Below, piece by piece: positions 50,127 through 59,006 of a stretch of 64,000 bases of DNA. Below the pieces are notes generated by a model that had not been told where the DNA came from, made no database searches, and saw only the letters and a list, made by a program, of their open reading frames with translations. The stretch's first letter is position 1. Every line of letters begins with the position of its first letter. The stretch is from Nageia nagi (Eukaryota > Pinophyta), in contig JBITNC010000002.1 of assembly GCA_050084985.1 (NCBI GenBank), positions 8,680,001 through 8,744,000 of the forward strand. Reading direction: 5' to 3'. The translations under genes and the position numbers were made by a program.

Positions 50127-50695
50127 TGTCCTTTAGGGGTTAGTACAAAACCCATTGGACTCTTATATTTCAAGTTCTTGTGGATGATGTATTTTTAATA
50201 CTTTACTTTATATTTTTTGCATAATATGGAAAGTGACCCCTAAAATGAACACATCCGCACGTACTTTTCCACAACATGACTTGTTTGGGGAGCCACGAGG
50301 TGAGGACAGGGTAGACTAGAGCCTTTTTAGTCCGAAGAACCAAGTGGTGGTAAATCCGTCTTAATTGCCCCTAATACCTCTGTTGGATTGGATATAACTC
50401 TATTAGGTGGACAGGCATGTGTGTAGTGATACCACATGTCCGCACGTCCATTCAAGGATTATCTTGATAACCTAGGAGGAAAACTTGAAAACCTTAAACA
50501 AGATAATTAAAATGGCCGGTCCAAGATAGATCGGATCCTTGGAAAATAGTTGGTACTCCTTGAGAGAGTATATTACTGACCAAGGTGAACTGGTTGAGGA
50601 CTGGTAGTACTTGGGCTCCACTTTGCAGGCATCTAGATGAAGGCCTAATTCTATACAAGAAAACAACCTCAACTTTATCCTTCTACAGATCTTGG
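50127..50695 (+). repeat. Conserved Copia leader block
   Basis: Present in all four Copia leaders (24,285-24,900; 34,290-33,655 reversed; here; 59,840-60,530). Shared phrases include AAATGAACACAT, CAACATGACTTGTTTGGGG, CATTCAAGGATTATCTTGAT and GAAGGCCTAATT. It is non-coding in all copies. Its role is unknown; packaging, dimerisation, internal ribosome entry or splicing are possible. Confidence 0.75.
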
Positions 50696-50805
50696 TTTAT
50701 AAGTTTGCACATGTGGGACATGTTTACTTATCAATGTTTAATTTGTATAGATGGTAAATTGTAGAAATTTATTCATTCTTCTTGCTTATTTACTTTTGTG
50801 TAGCA

Positions 50806-53800
50806 ATGGTTGAAACCTTCATACCCAAGCATATACTCGACGGTTCCAACTTCAACATATGGGAACCTCGTATGAAAGCTGAGTTACAAGCAAGGAAGCT
50901 ATGGTAGACAGTTAATGAAGACTTGGTCGCTCCTACAGATGAGAAGGCTCTTGAAATCTACAACTCAAAGAATGAGTTAGCAACTTCAATGATTTATCGT
51001 GTAGTTTCAGATGATGTACTTCTCATGATCTCTTCTTCAACATCAGTAAAGGAAGCTTGGGATAGGCTGAAAAAAATTTACCTTGGGTCAAAATTTTCAA
51101 GAAGGTTCACTATTTTACAAAAGTTGTTGCAATATCATCAAGGTGAAGATGAAAGTGCTTCTATTTACTTGACCAAAATCATTGACCTCAGGACACAACT
51201 GATTTATTGTGGGTGCAATTGGATCAATGATGAGTTCATGGTCTTCATCATTCTTCAAAGCCTTTCTACAAATTTCAGTAACTTTGTCATGGTTATGGAA
51301 ACTAGGCTCGATGATGAAGAAGATGTCATCTCTCTTGATAACCTTTCTAGACTCCTTTTGAAGCATGAGGAAACTTTGAATAAGAAAATATTGAACTTTT
51401 CTCCAAAGGACAATCACATTGCTCTAGGAGAAACCAAAACTCCTTTCAAGAAGAAGTTCAAACATTATAAATTCAAAGATAACAAGTATGAGAAGAAGGG
51501 CAACAATAATGGCAACTTCATGCAAAGGAATGACAAAGCTGGATCAAGCAATCTAAAACCTAAGGAAAAGTTTGATGGAAATTGTAACTTTTGTGGCATC
51601 TTTGGTCACAAAGAGTATGATTGTCGTAAAAAGAAATTTGCTAAAAAAGGCAATGGAAATGCAAATGTGAAAAATTTCAATAATAAAAAGAAGACCAAGC
51701 ATGCTACTACTATTGCCTACTACTCAGTGACTCAAACTATTTCAAATGATTGGATTGTTGATTCAGGATGCACTAATCACATGTGTTATGAAAAGGATAA
51801 GTTTGAAAACTTTCATAAGTACAAGAAGGATGCAGTTGTGATAGGTGATAATACAGTCCTTGATGTTCAAGGAATAGGGAGTGTGAATATTCATGGAAAG
51901 GTTCTTGATAATGTCTTTTATGTGCCTAAACTAAGGATGAATCTTATCTCCGTAATTCATATTACAAGGAAAGGATACTCATTTGAGTTTACCTCACACT
52001 CCTGGTGTGTTAAGAAAGGAATTGCCACCTTGATGAAAGGATCAGTAAAGGATGACCTTTATATTGTGGATCAAGTTCCTTCAAAGATGTGTCTTGTTGC
52101 AAATGTTTGTTCAAAGGGTAATCTTTGGCATCAACGATTAGGGCACCTTAACCACAAGAGTATTCAAGATATGAAAAATCAAGAACTTGTGGAAGGTTTA
52201 CCTAATATTTCACCCACAATTGGTCTCTATGAAAGGTGCATTCTAAGAAAGATGAATAGGCAAAAGTTTGAAAAAGATAAGGCAACTCAGGCTACTCATC
52301 CTCTTCAGCTTGTGCATTCAGATTTGATGGGTCCGTTTCAGACTAAGTCTCTAGGGGAACTTCTTATGTTCTAACCTTCATTGATGACTTCAGCAGGATG
52401 ACATTTGGTTATCTACTTGAACACAAGGATCAAACTTTTGACAGGTTTAAAGACTTTAAGGCTCTTGTTGAAAATCAAATTGATTTTAAGATCAAGATGC
52501 TGAGATCTGATAATGGGGGTGAGTATAATAGCAATGAGTTTAATGACTATTGTGTTAAACATGGGATCAAGCGGCAATTCACAATCCCTTACACCCCTCA
52601 ACAAAATGGAGTTACTGAAAGGAAGAATCGAACCATTATGGAAATGGCAAGGTGCATGTTGGGTAACCTTCCTAGTTTCTTATGGGGTGAAACTGTTCAC
52701 ACTGCTATTCACACCCTAAATAGGTGTCCTACTAAAGCAGTTGAAGCTAAAACTCCATATGAAGCATGGACAGGAAATAAACCTAACATCTCACACTTTA
52801 GAGTCTTCGGTTGTGATGCATTTGCCTTCATTACCTCAGAGAAAAGAAAGAAGTTAGATAAAAGATCTAAAAAGTGCATCTTTGTGGGGTATGATAATCA
52901 ACATAGAGGTTACAGGCTCTACTCCTCATCCCATAAAATAGTCTTTGTTTCTAGGGATGTCAAGTTCAATGAACTTCCTGAGGATACAACTTCTCATGCT
53001 GAGGTGGCTAATTCAGATGATTCTTTGCCTACACCTAACTGGTTGGATGATCATGTAGGGAATTCACCACAAGAGCAAAATTCTTCAGCTCAAAGAATTA
53101 CAAGGAGTATGACCTTAAATAAATCTTTATTTACCAAAATTGATAATACAAATGAGCCATCAACCTTCAAAGAAGCTTCCAAGCAAGAGTGTTGGATGTA
53201 AGCTATGAAATTTGAGTATGAGACGCTCATGAAAAATGAAACTTAGGATTTGGTTCCTTATTCCAATGAGAAAAATGTGATTGGAAATAAATGGATATAC
53301 AATGTCAAGTACAATTTTGATGAGAAATTGAAAAATACAAAGCAAGGTTAGTGGCCAAAGGATTCGCTCAGAAATATGGTATTGATTATGAGGAAACCTT
53401 TGCTCTTGTGGCCAAGATACCTACTATCAGAATAATCCTTACTCTTTCTGCAGCTCAAGGATGGAAAGTCTTCCAACTTGATGTCAAGAGTGCATTTTTC
53501 AATGGTGACTTGGATGTCAAAATCTACATGAATCAACCAAAAGGATTTATTTCAGAAGGTAAAGAGTCTTTTGTGTGCAAGCTAAAGAAGTCTTTGTATG
53601 GATTTAAGCAAGCACCTAGAGTATGGTACAAGAAAATTTCAAGATTCTTTGCAGATATTGGTTTTTCCAAATGCTTCTTTGACTCAGATCTCTATGTACT
53701 CAATCAAGGAAAAGACGTGGTCTTAATTCTCCTTTATGTGGATGATCTTCTCATAACTGGCAATAATATTGAAATCATCCAAGAGTGCATATCCAAACTG

Positions 53801-54699
53801 AAGGCAACATTTGAAATGACTGATCTAGGTCTACTGCATTACTATCTTAGGATGCAAGTATACCAACAAAAAGATTGTACTTATCTTAGTCAATCTAAGT
53901 ATATATCAAACATCTTGCAAAAGTTTGGAATGGAGGAGTGTAGATATGCTGCAATACCTATTTCTTCTAGAATTGTTGTATCTCTGAGCTCAGATTCTCA
54001 GTTGGCTGATGCTATAGCTTATAGGCAATTGATCGATAGTCTTCTGTATCTGAATATCTCTTAACCTGATATTACCTTTGCAATGAATCTGATGGCACAA
54101 TTCATGCAAAAACCATATGTTGAGCACCTCAATGTTGTTAAGCAAATCTTGAGGTATGTGGTAGGGAGAAAGGATCTTGCTCTTAAGTATTCCAAAGTGC
54201 CCTCAATTGTTCTCTTTGGGTTCTCAGATTTTGATTATGGGGAGATAGAGATGACAGAAAATCAACCTCTGCATATGTGTTCAGCATTGGTTCAGGTGCT
54301 ATCTCTTAGGCTTCCAAGAAGCAACCTACTGTGACTCTTTCTACCACTGAAGCTGAATATCGAGCCATGTCTGTTTCCACCCAGGAAGCTATTTGGCTGA
54401 GGCATCTTCTGAACGAAATTGGGTATGAGCAAAATGGCCCATCTCTTATTTCTTCAAATAATCAATTGGCTATCTCTTTGGCTAAGAATCCTATGTTCCA
54501 TCAGAGAACCAAACATGTGGAAATCCAAGCCCATTTTATCAGGGAGAAGGTTCTAGATGACATCATACACTTGGAGTATTGTCCATCTACTATAAACTCC
54601 ATTGATTTATTCACCAAGCCCCTTCCTAAAGCTCAGTTCAGCAAGCTTAGGGATTCTCTCAGGTTGGTGAAGTTGCCCTCAAGGGGGAGTGAAGTTTGA
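50806..54699 (+). pseudogene. Copia-B gag-pol polyprotein, nearly intact
   Basis: This is a single Gag-Pol of about 1,300 codons. Gag is at 50,806-51,580. The knuckle CNFCGIFGHKEYDC (CX2CX4HX4C) lies near 51,585. The protease active site DSGCTNH lies near 51,760. The pre-integrase HLNHKS lies near 52,145. The integrase has HSDLMGPF, RSDNGGEY and NGVTERKN, so all three DDE residues are present. RT has LDVKSAFFNGDL and YVDDLLITGN near 53,735. RNase H has TEAEYRAMS near 54,349. Lesions are a stop at codon 34 (50,905, expected Gln), a 1-base loss in a G run at 52,354-52,357, stops at 53,199 and 53,244, a shift near 53,321, a stop at 54,061, a shift near 54,240, and a stop at 54,307. The start ATG is shared with the + arm. 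It encodes the particle, protease, integrase and reverse transcriptase of the element. Confidence 0.95.
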
Positions 54700-54765
54700 A
54701 CTTTTGTTAGTGATGACAACTTCACCTCTAAGAGGCCCTTTTGTTGTTATATAGTGTTGATTATG

Positions 54766-55090
54766 ATATACCTCCATGGTAAGTTCACTCTGTGTGAGGA
54801 ACTTCTTGTACATTTTATACCTCCGTGGTAAGTTTGCTTTGCGTGAGAAACTTGTTGTACATTGTATACCTCCGTGGTAAGTCTGCTCTATGTGAGAAAC
54901 TTGTTGTGCATTTTTATACCTCCGTGGTAAGTTTGCTCTGTGTGAGAAACTTATTGTATAATTTTTTGAGCATATAATTGATATACCTCCATGGTAAGTT
55001 CGGTCTGTGTGAGGAACTTCTTGTACATTTTATACCTCCGTGGTAAGTTTGCTCTGCGTGAGAAACTTGTTGTACAATTTTTTATGCTCT
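54766..55090 (+). repeat. Six tandem repeats of about 50 bp in Copia-B tail
   Basis: Units start near 54,766, 54,818, 54,866, 54,917, 54,980 and 55,031. Each holds TACCTCCGTGGTAAGTT followed by GTGAGAAACTTGTTGTA with few changes. Degenerate forms lie in the minus arm tail (29,280-29,510). It is non-coding, between RNase H and the 3' LTR. Confidence 0.9.
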
Positions 55091-55568
55091 ATTAATAATC
55101 AACACATGTCTATATAAAACAGGTGACTATGAGTGATGGCTTGGCATCTCCGTGATGACTTATAGTGCACCATTGATCAGTTATTTATAAGATGACATTA
55201 TTTGATTCTCTTATTAATAAAATGAATATATGATGCATCTAATTGATTTTGTTCATGAGTTGCTTGTAGCATGCAGGATCTTCTTCAGAAATGCAGGTTA
55301 CACACCTTGTGTAAGCAAGCTCATGGAGACTCACATGTCACCTTAAAGTTGATCGACTACTATGTACAGTGAAACCAGTTGTGGTTAATGATTGTATTGT
55401 AAACCATTTTGTCAAATGGTAATGTAGTGAGTCTCAAACTAGTTCTCAAAAAGATTCTCAAATATGTAAATGTTCTCATCTCTGCTTGTATCTCTATGGA
55501 GGAGAACTCTCTCTTACTCTCTCTCTTATCTCTTCTACGCTCTATCCCAATTTTGCATTAAGGGGGAG
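55091..55568 (+). other. Copia-B 3' tail and polypurine tract
   Basis: Non-coding sequence matched by 28,951-29,200 and 18,242-18,450 on the minus strand. It ends in the polypurine tract AAGGGGGAG at 55,560-55,568, adjoining the 3' LTR. Confidence 0.85.
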
Positions 55569-56060
55569 TGTTAGAATTTGTAATGAAATATTATGAATAT
55601 CTAAACTCCTTGTAAATTCAATTAATCACTTAAAGGATATTATAGATACCTTAAGGGATTAATTGAATTCTTTATTATGTAAACTTTGACCTTACCAAGT
55701 GGTTAGTTGGTAGGTTAAAGTTAGGTAATACATTTATTGTAACCCTAACCTTACCCTTGGGTTAAAGGGAGGTTAGGGAGGTGCTCTCATGCTATAAATA
55801 GAGGGCTTCTCCTCTTGTAAAATAACTAAGATTTTGGAGTAAGATTACTCTACTAGTTTGTGTAGGAGAGAAAGGAATTGTTGTAAGAGGGTGCATAGAT
55901 TGAGAATTGAGATCTAGTTGTGGATGTACTCCTAAGGAGGGAGGAACCACATTATATTTGTGTTATCTTATGTGAATGGTGTTATTAGCTTGTAGATGTT
56001 GAATGATTATGTTTCCTATAGTCTTGGACCTTGAGGATTAGTGTAGAGCCAAATCTTTCA
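55569..56060 (+). repeat. 3' LTR of Copia-B
   Basis: The LTR is 492 bp with intact TG and CA ends, TATAAATA at 55,793 and the palindrome at 55,615-55,669. It is about 97.5% identical to the 5' LTR by eye. Confidence 0.95.
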
Positions 56061-56065
56061 ATAAC
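56061..56065. repeat. Target duplication of Copia-B, right (ATAAC)
   Basis: Partner of 47,300-47,304, one mismatch. Confidence 0.6.
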
Positions 56066-56277
56066 TAATGGAATGAAGCTCTAAATATTAGATTTAATCT
56101 GACCCTCTCCTTAGGCGTAAATTACGTAGGCTTTACATGTTTTTTCCACTTAGGTAGGTGAAAAACAATAAAATAAAAGAACAACAAATATAAGAAAAAC
56201 TTGAAAATTGAAGGAAAAGGTGAGGAAAACACTAAATTCGAAGGTTGTAGTTAGTTCTTGTCAAGTTCATCATTTAA
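56066..56277 (-). other. Element D interior next to its 5' LTR
   Basis: 212 bp of non-coding D sequence between Copia-B and the D LTR. The polyadenine-rich part near 56,161-56,220 has no recognisable primer site or frame. Confidence 0.6.
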
Positions 56278-57364
56278 TGTAGGTAAAAATTTGTACCATA
56301 TGTGGCTTAAATAGCATAAATAAGTCAAATGCACACACAAACCTCAAATTACACAAATTTTCTTTACTTAAAGACCATTAGTTAGAAAAATTGGTAAAGG
56401 TATGTCTAGATCTTTGAATATTAAGCTAAAACTTTGCAAGAACATTAATAAACCTTAAATGCATCTAAATGGGAAGGGAAACATCTAAACCTAGGCCGTT
56501 TGAGGTACCTAGGTGAGCATGAAGTAAGTCTCCTCACCTCAAATGGTATATGAACCTCCAAGCCATCAATTCATTGAGAATAAATGAATTTAAACTATGG
56601 ATTCAATATTTACATGTTTTGATAGTTAAAATTAAGATCTAAGATATTAAAACCTTAAATGTTTGAAATGAGAAGATATTTAAAGATCCTTGAATCAATT
56701 AGATTCAAGGATACCCATGAGATCTAATGAGTGTTTACAATCTATGTTTAAACTATTATGAGATCAAACAATTAATTCAATAATGGAAATGTAAGATATC
56801 ATGATTTTATCCTAAACAACATAGTATATGCATACAATTTGGTGGAGGATACAAGAGGTAGGTCTTTCCAAGCTTCTTAATAGTTGTATTGCCTTCAAAC
56901 CCTACAAAAACCTTGAATATATATAATACATATAATAATAATTCAATTCAACCATGGAAACATCATGGAAATGTTACCACATGAGTGTGGAAGCAATATT
57001 TGTGAGATTTGATGGAGATTTATGGTGAAAACCTTGAATTCTTCAAACCTTGTCTCAAATCCTAGCAATGATCTTGGAGCAACAATGTGAGAGAAAAAAT
57101 CATAAGAGTGTAGGTGAGAAAATGAATTAGGAGAGGATTTTCTAATTTCACTTTGAGTTATATACCTCTTAACATAACTTAAGTTATTTGGGCTAGATAC
57201 CCACTTTTGCTCATATTTGTATTCTAAGACACTTTTTGCTATAATTTGAACTTTTGAATAGTTTAACTTTGCACTATAAACATTAGGAATCAAAAAATGA
57301 GTTAGGATATATCAATATCATAAAAATATATCTACTAAAAAAAATTTATTTTTCAATGTCTACA
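56278..57364 (-). repeat. 5' LTR of element D
   Basis: Partner of 38,967-40,084 with TGTAGG and GTCTACA ends. I could not identify a standard primer site next to it. The adjoining minus-strand sequence is TTAAATGATGAACTTGACAA. Confidence 0.85.
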
Positions 57365-57369
57365 AGAGA
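57365..57369. repeat. Decayed target duplication of element D, right (AGAGA)
   Basis: One mismatch to AAAGA. The PMD copy 2 sequence resumes from here. Confidence 0.5.
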
Positions 57370-57542
57370 TATTGTAGAAGCAAGGATGATATATGCTTGG
57401 GATCTTGTTATCTTGTTGTAGACATATAAATAAGTAGTGGATAGATAAAGGGACAAAGTGGGACTTTCGACGTCCCTATCGATCCAAATTTGGGCATGGG
57501 AGCATGTGCATGTGGCACAACCCCATAGCCTACCACATGAAA
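57365..57542 (+). pseudogene. PMD protein copy 2, continued after element D
   Basis: Matches 21,922-22,092 of copy 1 (MIYAWDLVILL, then IQIWAWEHVHV-like). It resumes exactly where 38,966 stopped and is cut by the Copia-A LTR at 57,543. The remainder, if any, lies beyond Copia-A and outside the window. Confidence 0.75.
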
Positions 57543-58018
57543 TGTTAGAATTTGTAATGTAATATTGTGTAATATTTATCTTAATGTAAATGCACTTAAT
57601 ACTTAAAGTATCATTAGATACCTTAAAGTATTAATGGAATAAAAATAGGAGAAGGATTAAAAATAGGTATGAGTTTAAAAATAGGTAAAAGATTAAAAAT
57701 AGAAAATAGATCAATTATAGAGTGGGTTTCTTCTTATAAAAAGAAAATAACCCTCCCCTTCTCTAGTTATACAATTGTAATGCAAGCTTTGCTATAGATT
57801 TAGAGTGATAAAGAGAGAGAAGAGATTTTGTAAGAGAGGTCCTTGATAATAACAAGATCTTAATTAGTGGACATACTCCTAAAGAGGAAGGAATCATTTT
57901 ATATCTTATGTTACTTATGTGATTGAATTTAGTTATTATGCTATTATGTTGATGTTGAAAGTGCCTTCTTGAGATCTTGGTAGATTAGAAGTTAATTCAG
58001 AAAGGGTTAATTTCTTCA
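57543..58018 (+). repeat. 5' LTR of Copia-A (LTR type A)
   Basis: The LTR is 476 bp, starting TGTTAGAATTTGTAATG as in Copia-B and ending TTTCTTCA. The palindrome lies at 57,599-57,631 and the TATA box TATAAAAA at 57,735-57,742. The phrase GGACATACTCCTAAAG near 57,879 corresponds to GGATGTACTCC in types B and C. Confidence 0.9.
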
Positions 58019-58020
58019 AG

Positions 58021-58032
58021 TGGTATCAGAGC
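58021..58032 (+). other. Primer binding site of Copia-A (tRNA-iMet)
   Basis: An exact TGGTATCAGAGC two bases after the LTR end. Confidence 0.93.
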
Positions 58033-58642
58033 TTTTCTTAGAGGCTTTGCTTCAACATCCTTGAAGGTCCATTCCTCCTCTTTCTCCATCTACTTTGTTG
58101 AGGTAAAAGGGTTTGAAGGTATAATCTCTTACCTCTTCTTTATCAACTTTTGCTTTTGTTACTAACCTTTTTGGTTCCATGATGATGAGGTTAAGTCTAG
58201 CAAATTTGATTAAAGTAGATAAAATATCATTATACTAACATGTTAGTTTAATATAATGTTATTGCTATGCATTATTTTAGTTTGTTGAGTTGCAATTTTT
58301 TAAGTAAAATTACCTAATGTGTAGTAATAATAGGCAAATTTTGAGTAAATTTACTTAAATTTAGCAATAATAAATTTTTATATCTTAAAATTGCAAATTT
58401 CTACTTAATATAGAATTGGGTAAAATTTTTGCAATTTTTTAAACTATAATGCTATTGTTGCAAAAACAAATTACATTACTAATATGTATAAAAAAACTAT
58501 TTTTTTATTTTACAGTTTTATATATTAAAAAAAATTGTATTTTTATTTTACAATTTTATATATTAAAAAACTATTATTTTAAAATAATAATAATAATTTT
58601 GATTTAAAAAAACTTGATTTTTATTAAAAAAAGTTTTTTATT

Positions 58643-59006
58643 GGCCACCACCACCCTTAGGGTGCACATGACAGTGTTGGTCGTTGCTCCATTAGGGGTG
58701 CATGTGATAATGTTGGCCGTCACCCCCCCTTGGGGGTGTACGTGGTAGCATTAGCCACTACTGCCCTTGGGGGTGTGCACGATAGTGCTAGCCTTCACCC
58801 CCACTAATGGTGCATGTGACAACGTTGGCCACCACCCCCACTAGGGGTGCATGTGATAGCATTGGCCATCACCCCCCCTTAGGGTGCACGCAACAATGTT
58901 GGCCACTGTTGCCCCTTAGGGGTCATCGTCTCCCCCACTAGGGGTGCACATGATAGCATTGACCATCACCCTCCCTTGGGGTGCACAAGCTACCACCTCT
59001 TGTGCA
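58643..59006. repeat. GC-rich minisatellite, about 36-38 bp unit, 8-9 copies
   Basis: Each unit follows the pattern GGCCACCACCCCCACTAGGG followed by GTGCATGTGATAGCATT. The core CACCCCCACTAGGGGTG is self-complementary and would fold into a short hairpin. Units at about 58,643, 58,679, 58,715, 58,753 and on are degenerate. The array stands out sharply from the AT-rich leader around it. Confidence 0.85.

Larger units (their letters stand above)
47810..50805 (+). other. Copia-B untranslated leader
   Basis: The leader of about 3.0 kb lies between the primer site and gag. It holds the TA repeat, the antisense gene-like fragment at 48,540-49,147, a T-rich region with AAAAAGGGGGAATTTT-type phrases, and the conserved block at 50,127-50,695. 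The conserved block contains the phrase CCACATGTCCGCACGTCCAT. No sense frame of any length precedes gag. Confidence 0.75.
47305..56060 (+). mobile_element. Copia-B: youngest, nearly complete Ty1/Copia element
   Basis: The element is 8.76 kb with LTRs of 491 and 492 bp differing by 12 substitutions and one 1-bp indel in my alignment (about 2.5%). It has an exact primer site, a polypurine tract, a leader of about 3.0 kb, gag-pol, and a tail of about 0.87 kb with six short repeats. The flanks AAAAC (47,300-47,304) and ATAAC (56,061-56,065) are a 5-bp duplication with one mismatch. It interrupts element D. About eight lesions in gag-pol make it non-autonomous now, although its LTR promoter could still be functional. 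Confidence 0.93.
38967..57364 (-). mobile_element. Element D: LTR element split by two younger insertions
   Basis: LTRs of 1,118 and 1,087 bp end in TGTAG...CTACA inverted ends. The minus strand has a polypurine tract (AATAGGGGCAAAA) directly before the LTR at 40,084. The insertion splits the PMD copy 2 frame, so both flanks rejoin in copy 1 order. Flanking AAATA (38,962-38,966) and AGAGA (57,365-57,369) each differ by one base from the AAAGA in uninterrupted copy 1, consistent with a decayed 5-bp duplication. Without Gypsy-2 and Copia-B it is about 5.9 kb. Its LTRs are visibly more diverged (about 15-20% in the stretches I compared) than those of the two elements inside it. No RT or integrase was found, so it is probably non-autonomous. 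Confidence 0.78.

Noticed and set aside
54766-55090. Regular repeats considered as a CRISPR-like array
   Set aside because: Plant nuclear context, units adjoin without unique spacers, and they lie inside a retrotransposon tail.
47798-58032. TGGTATCAGAGC motifs as possible tRNA pieces
   Set aside because: They are primer binding sites next to LTRs, not tRNA genes; no cloverleaf sequence surrounds them.
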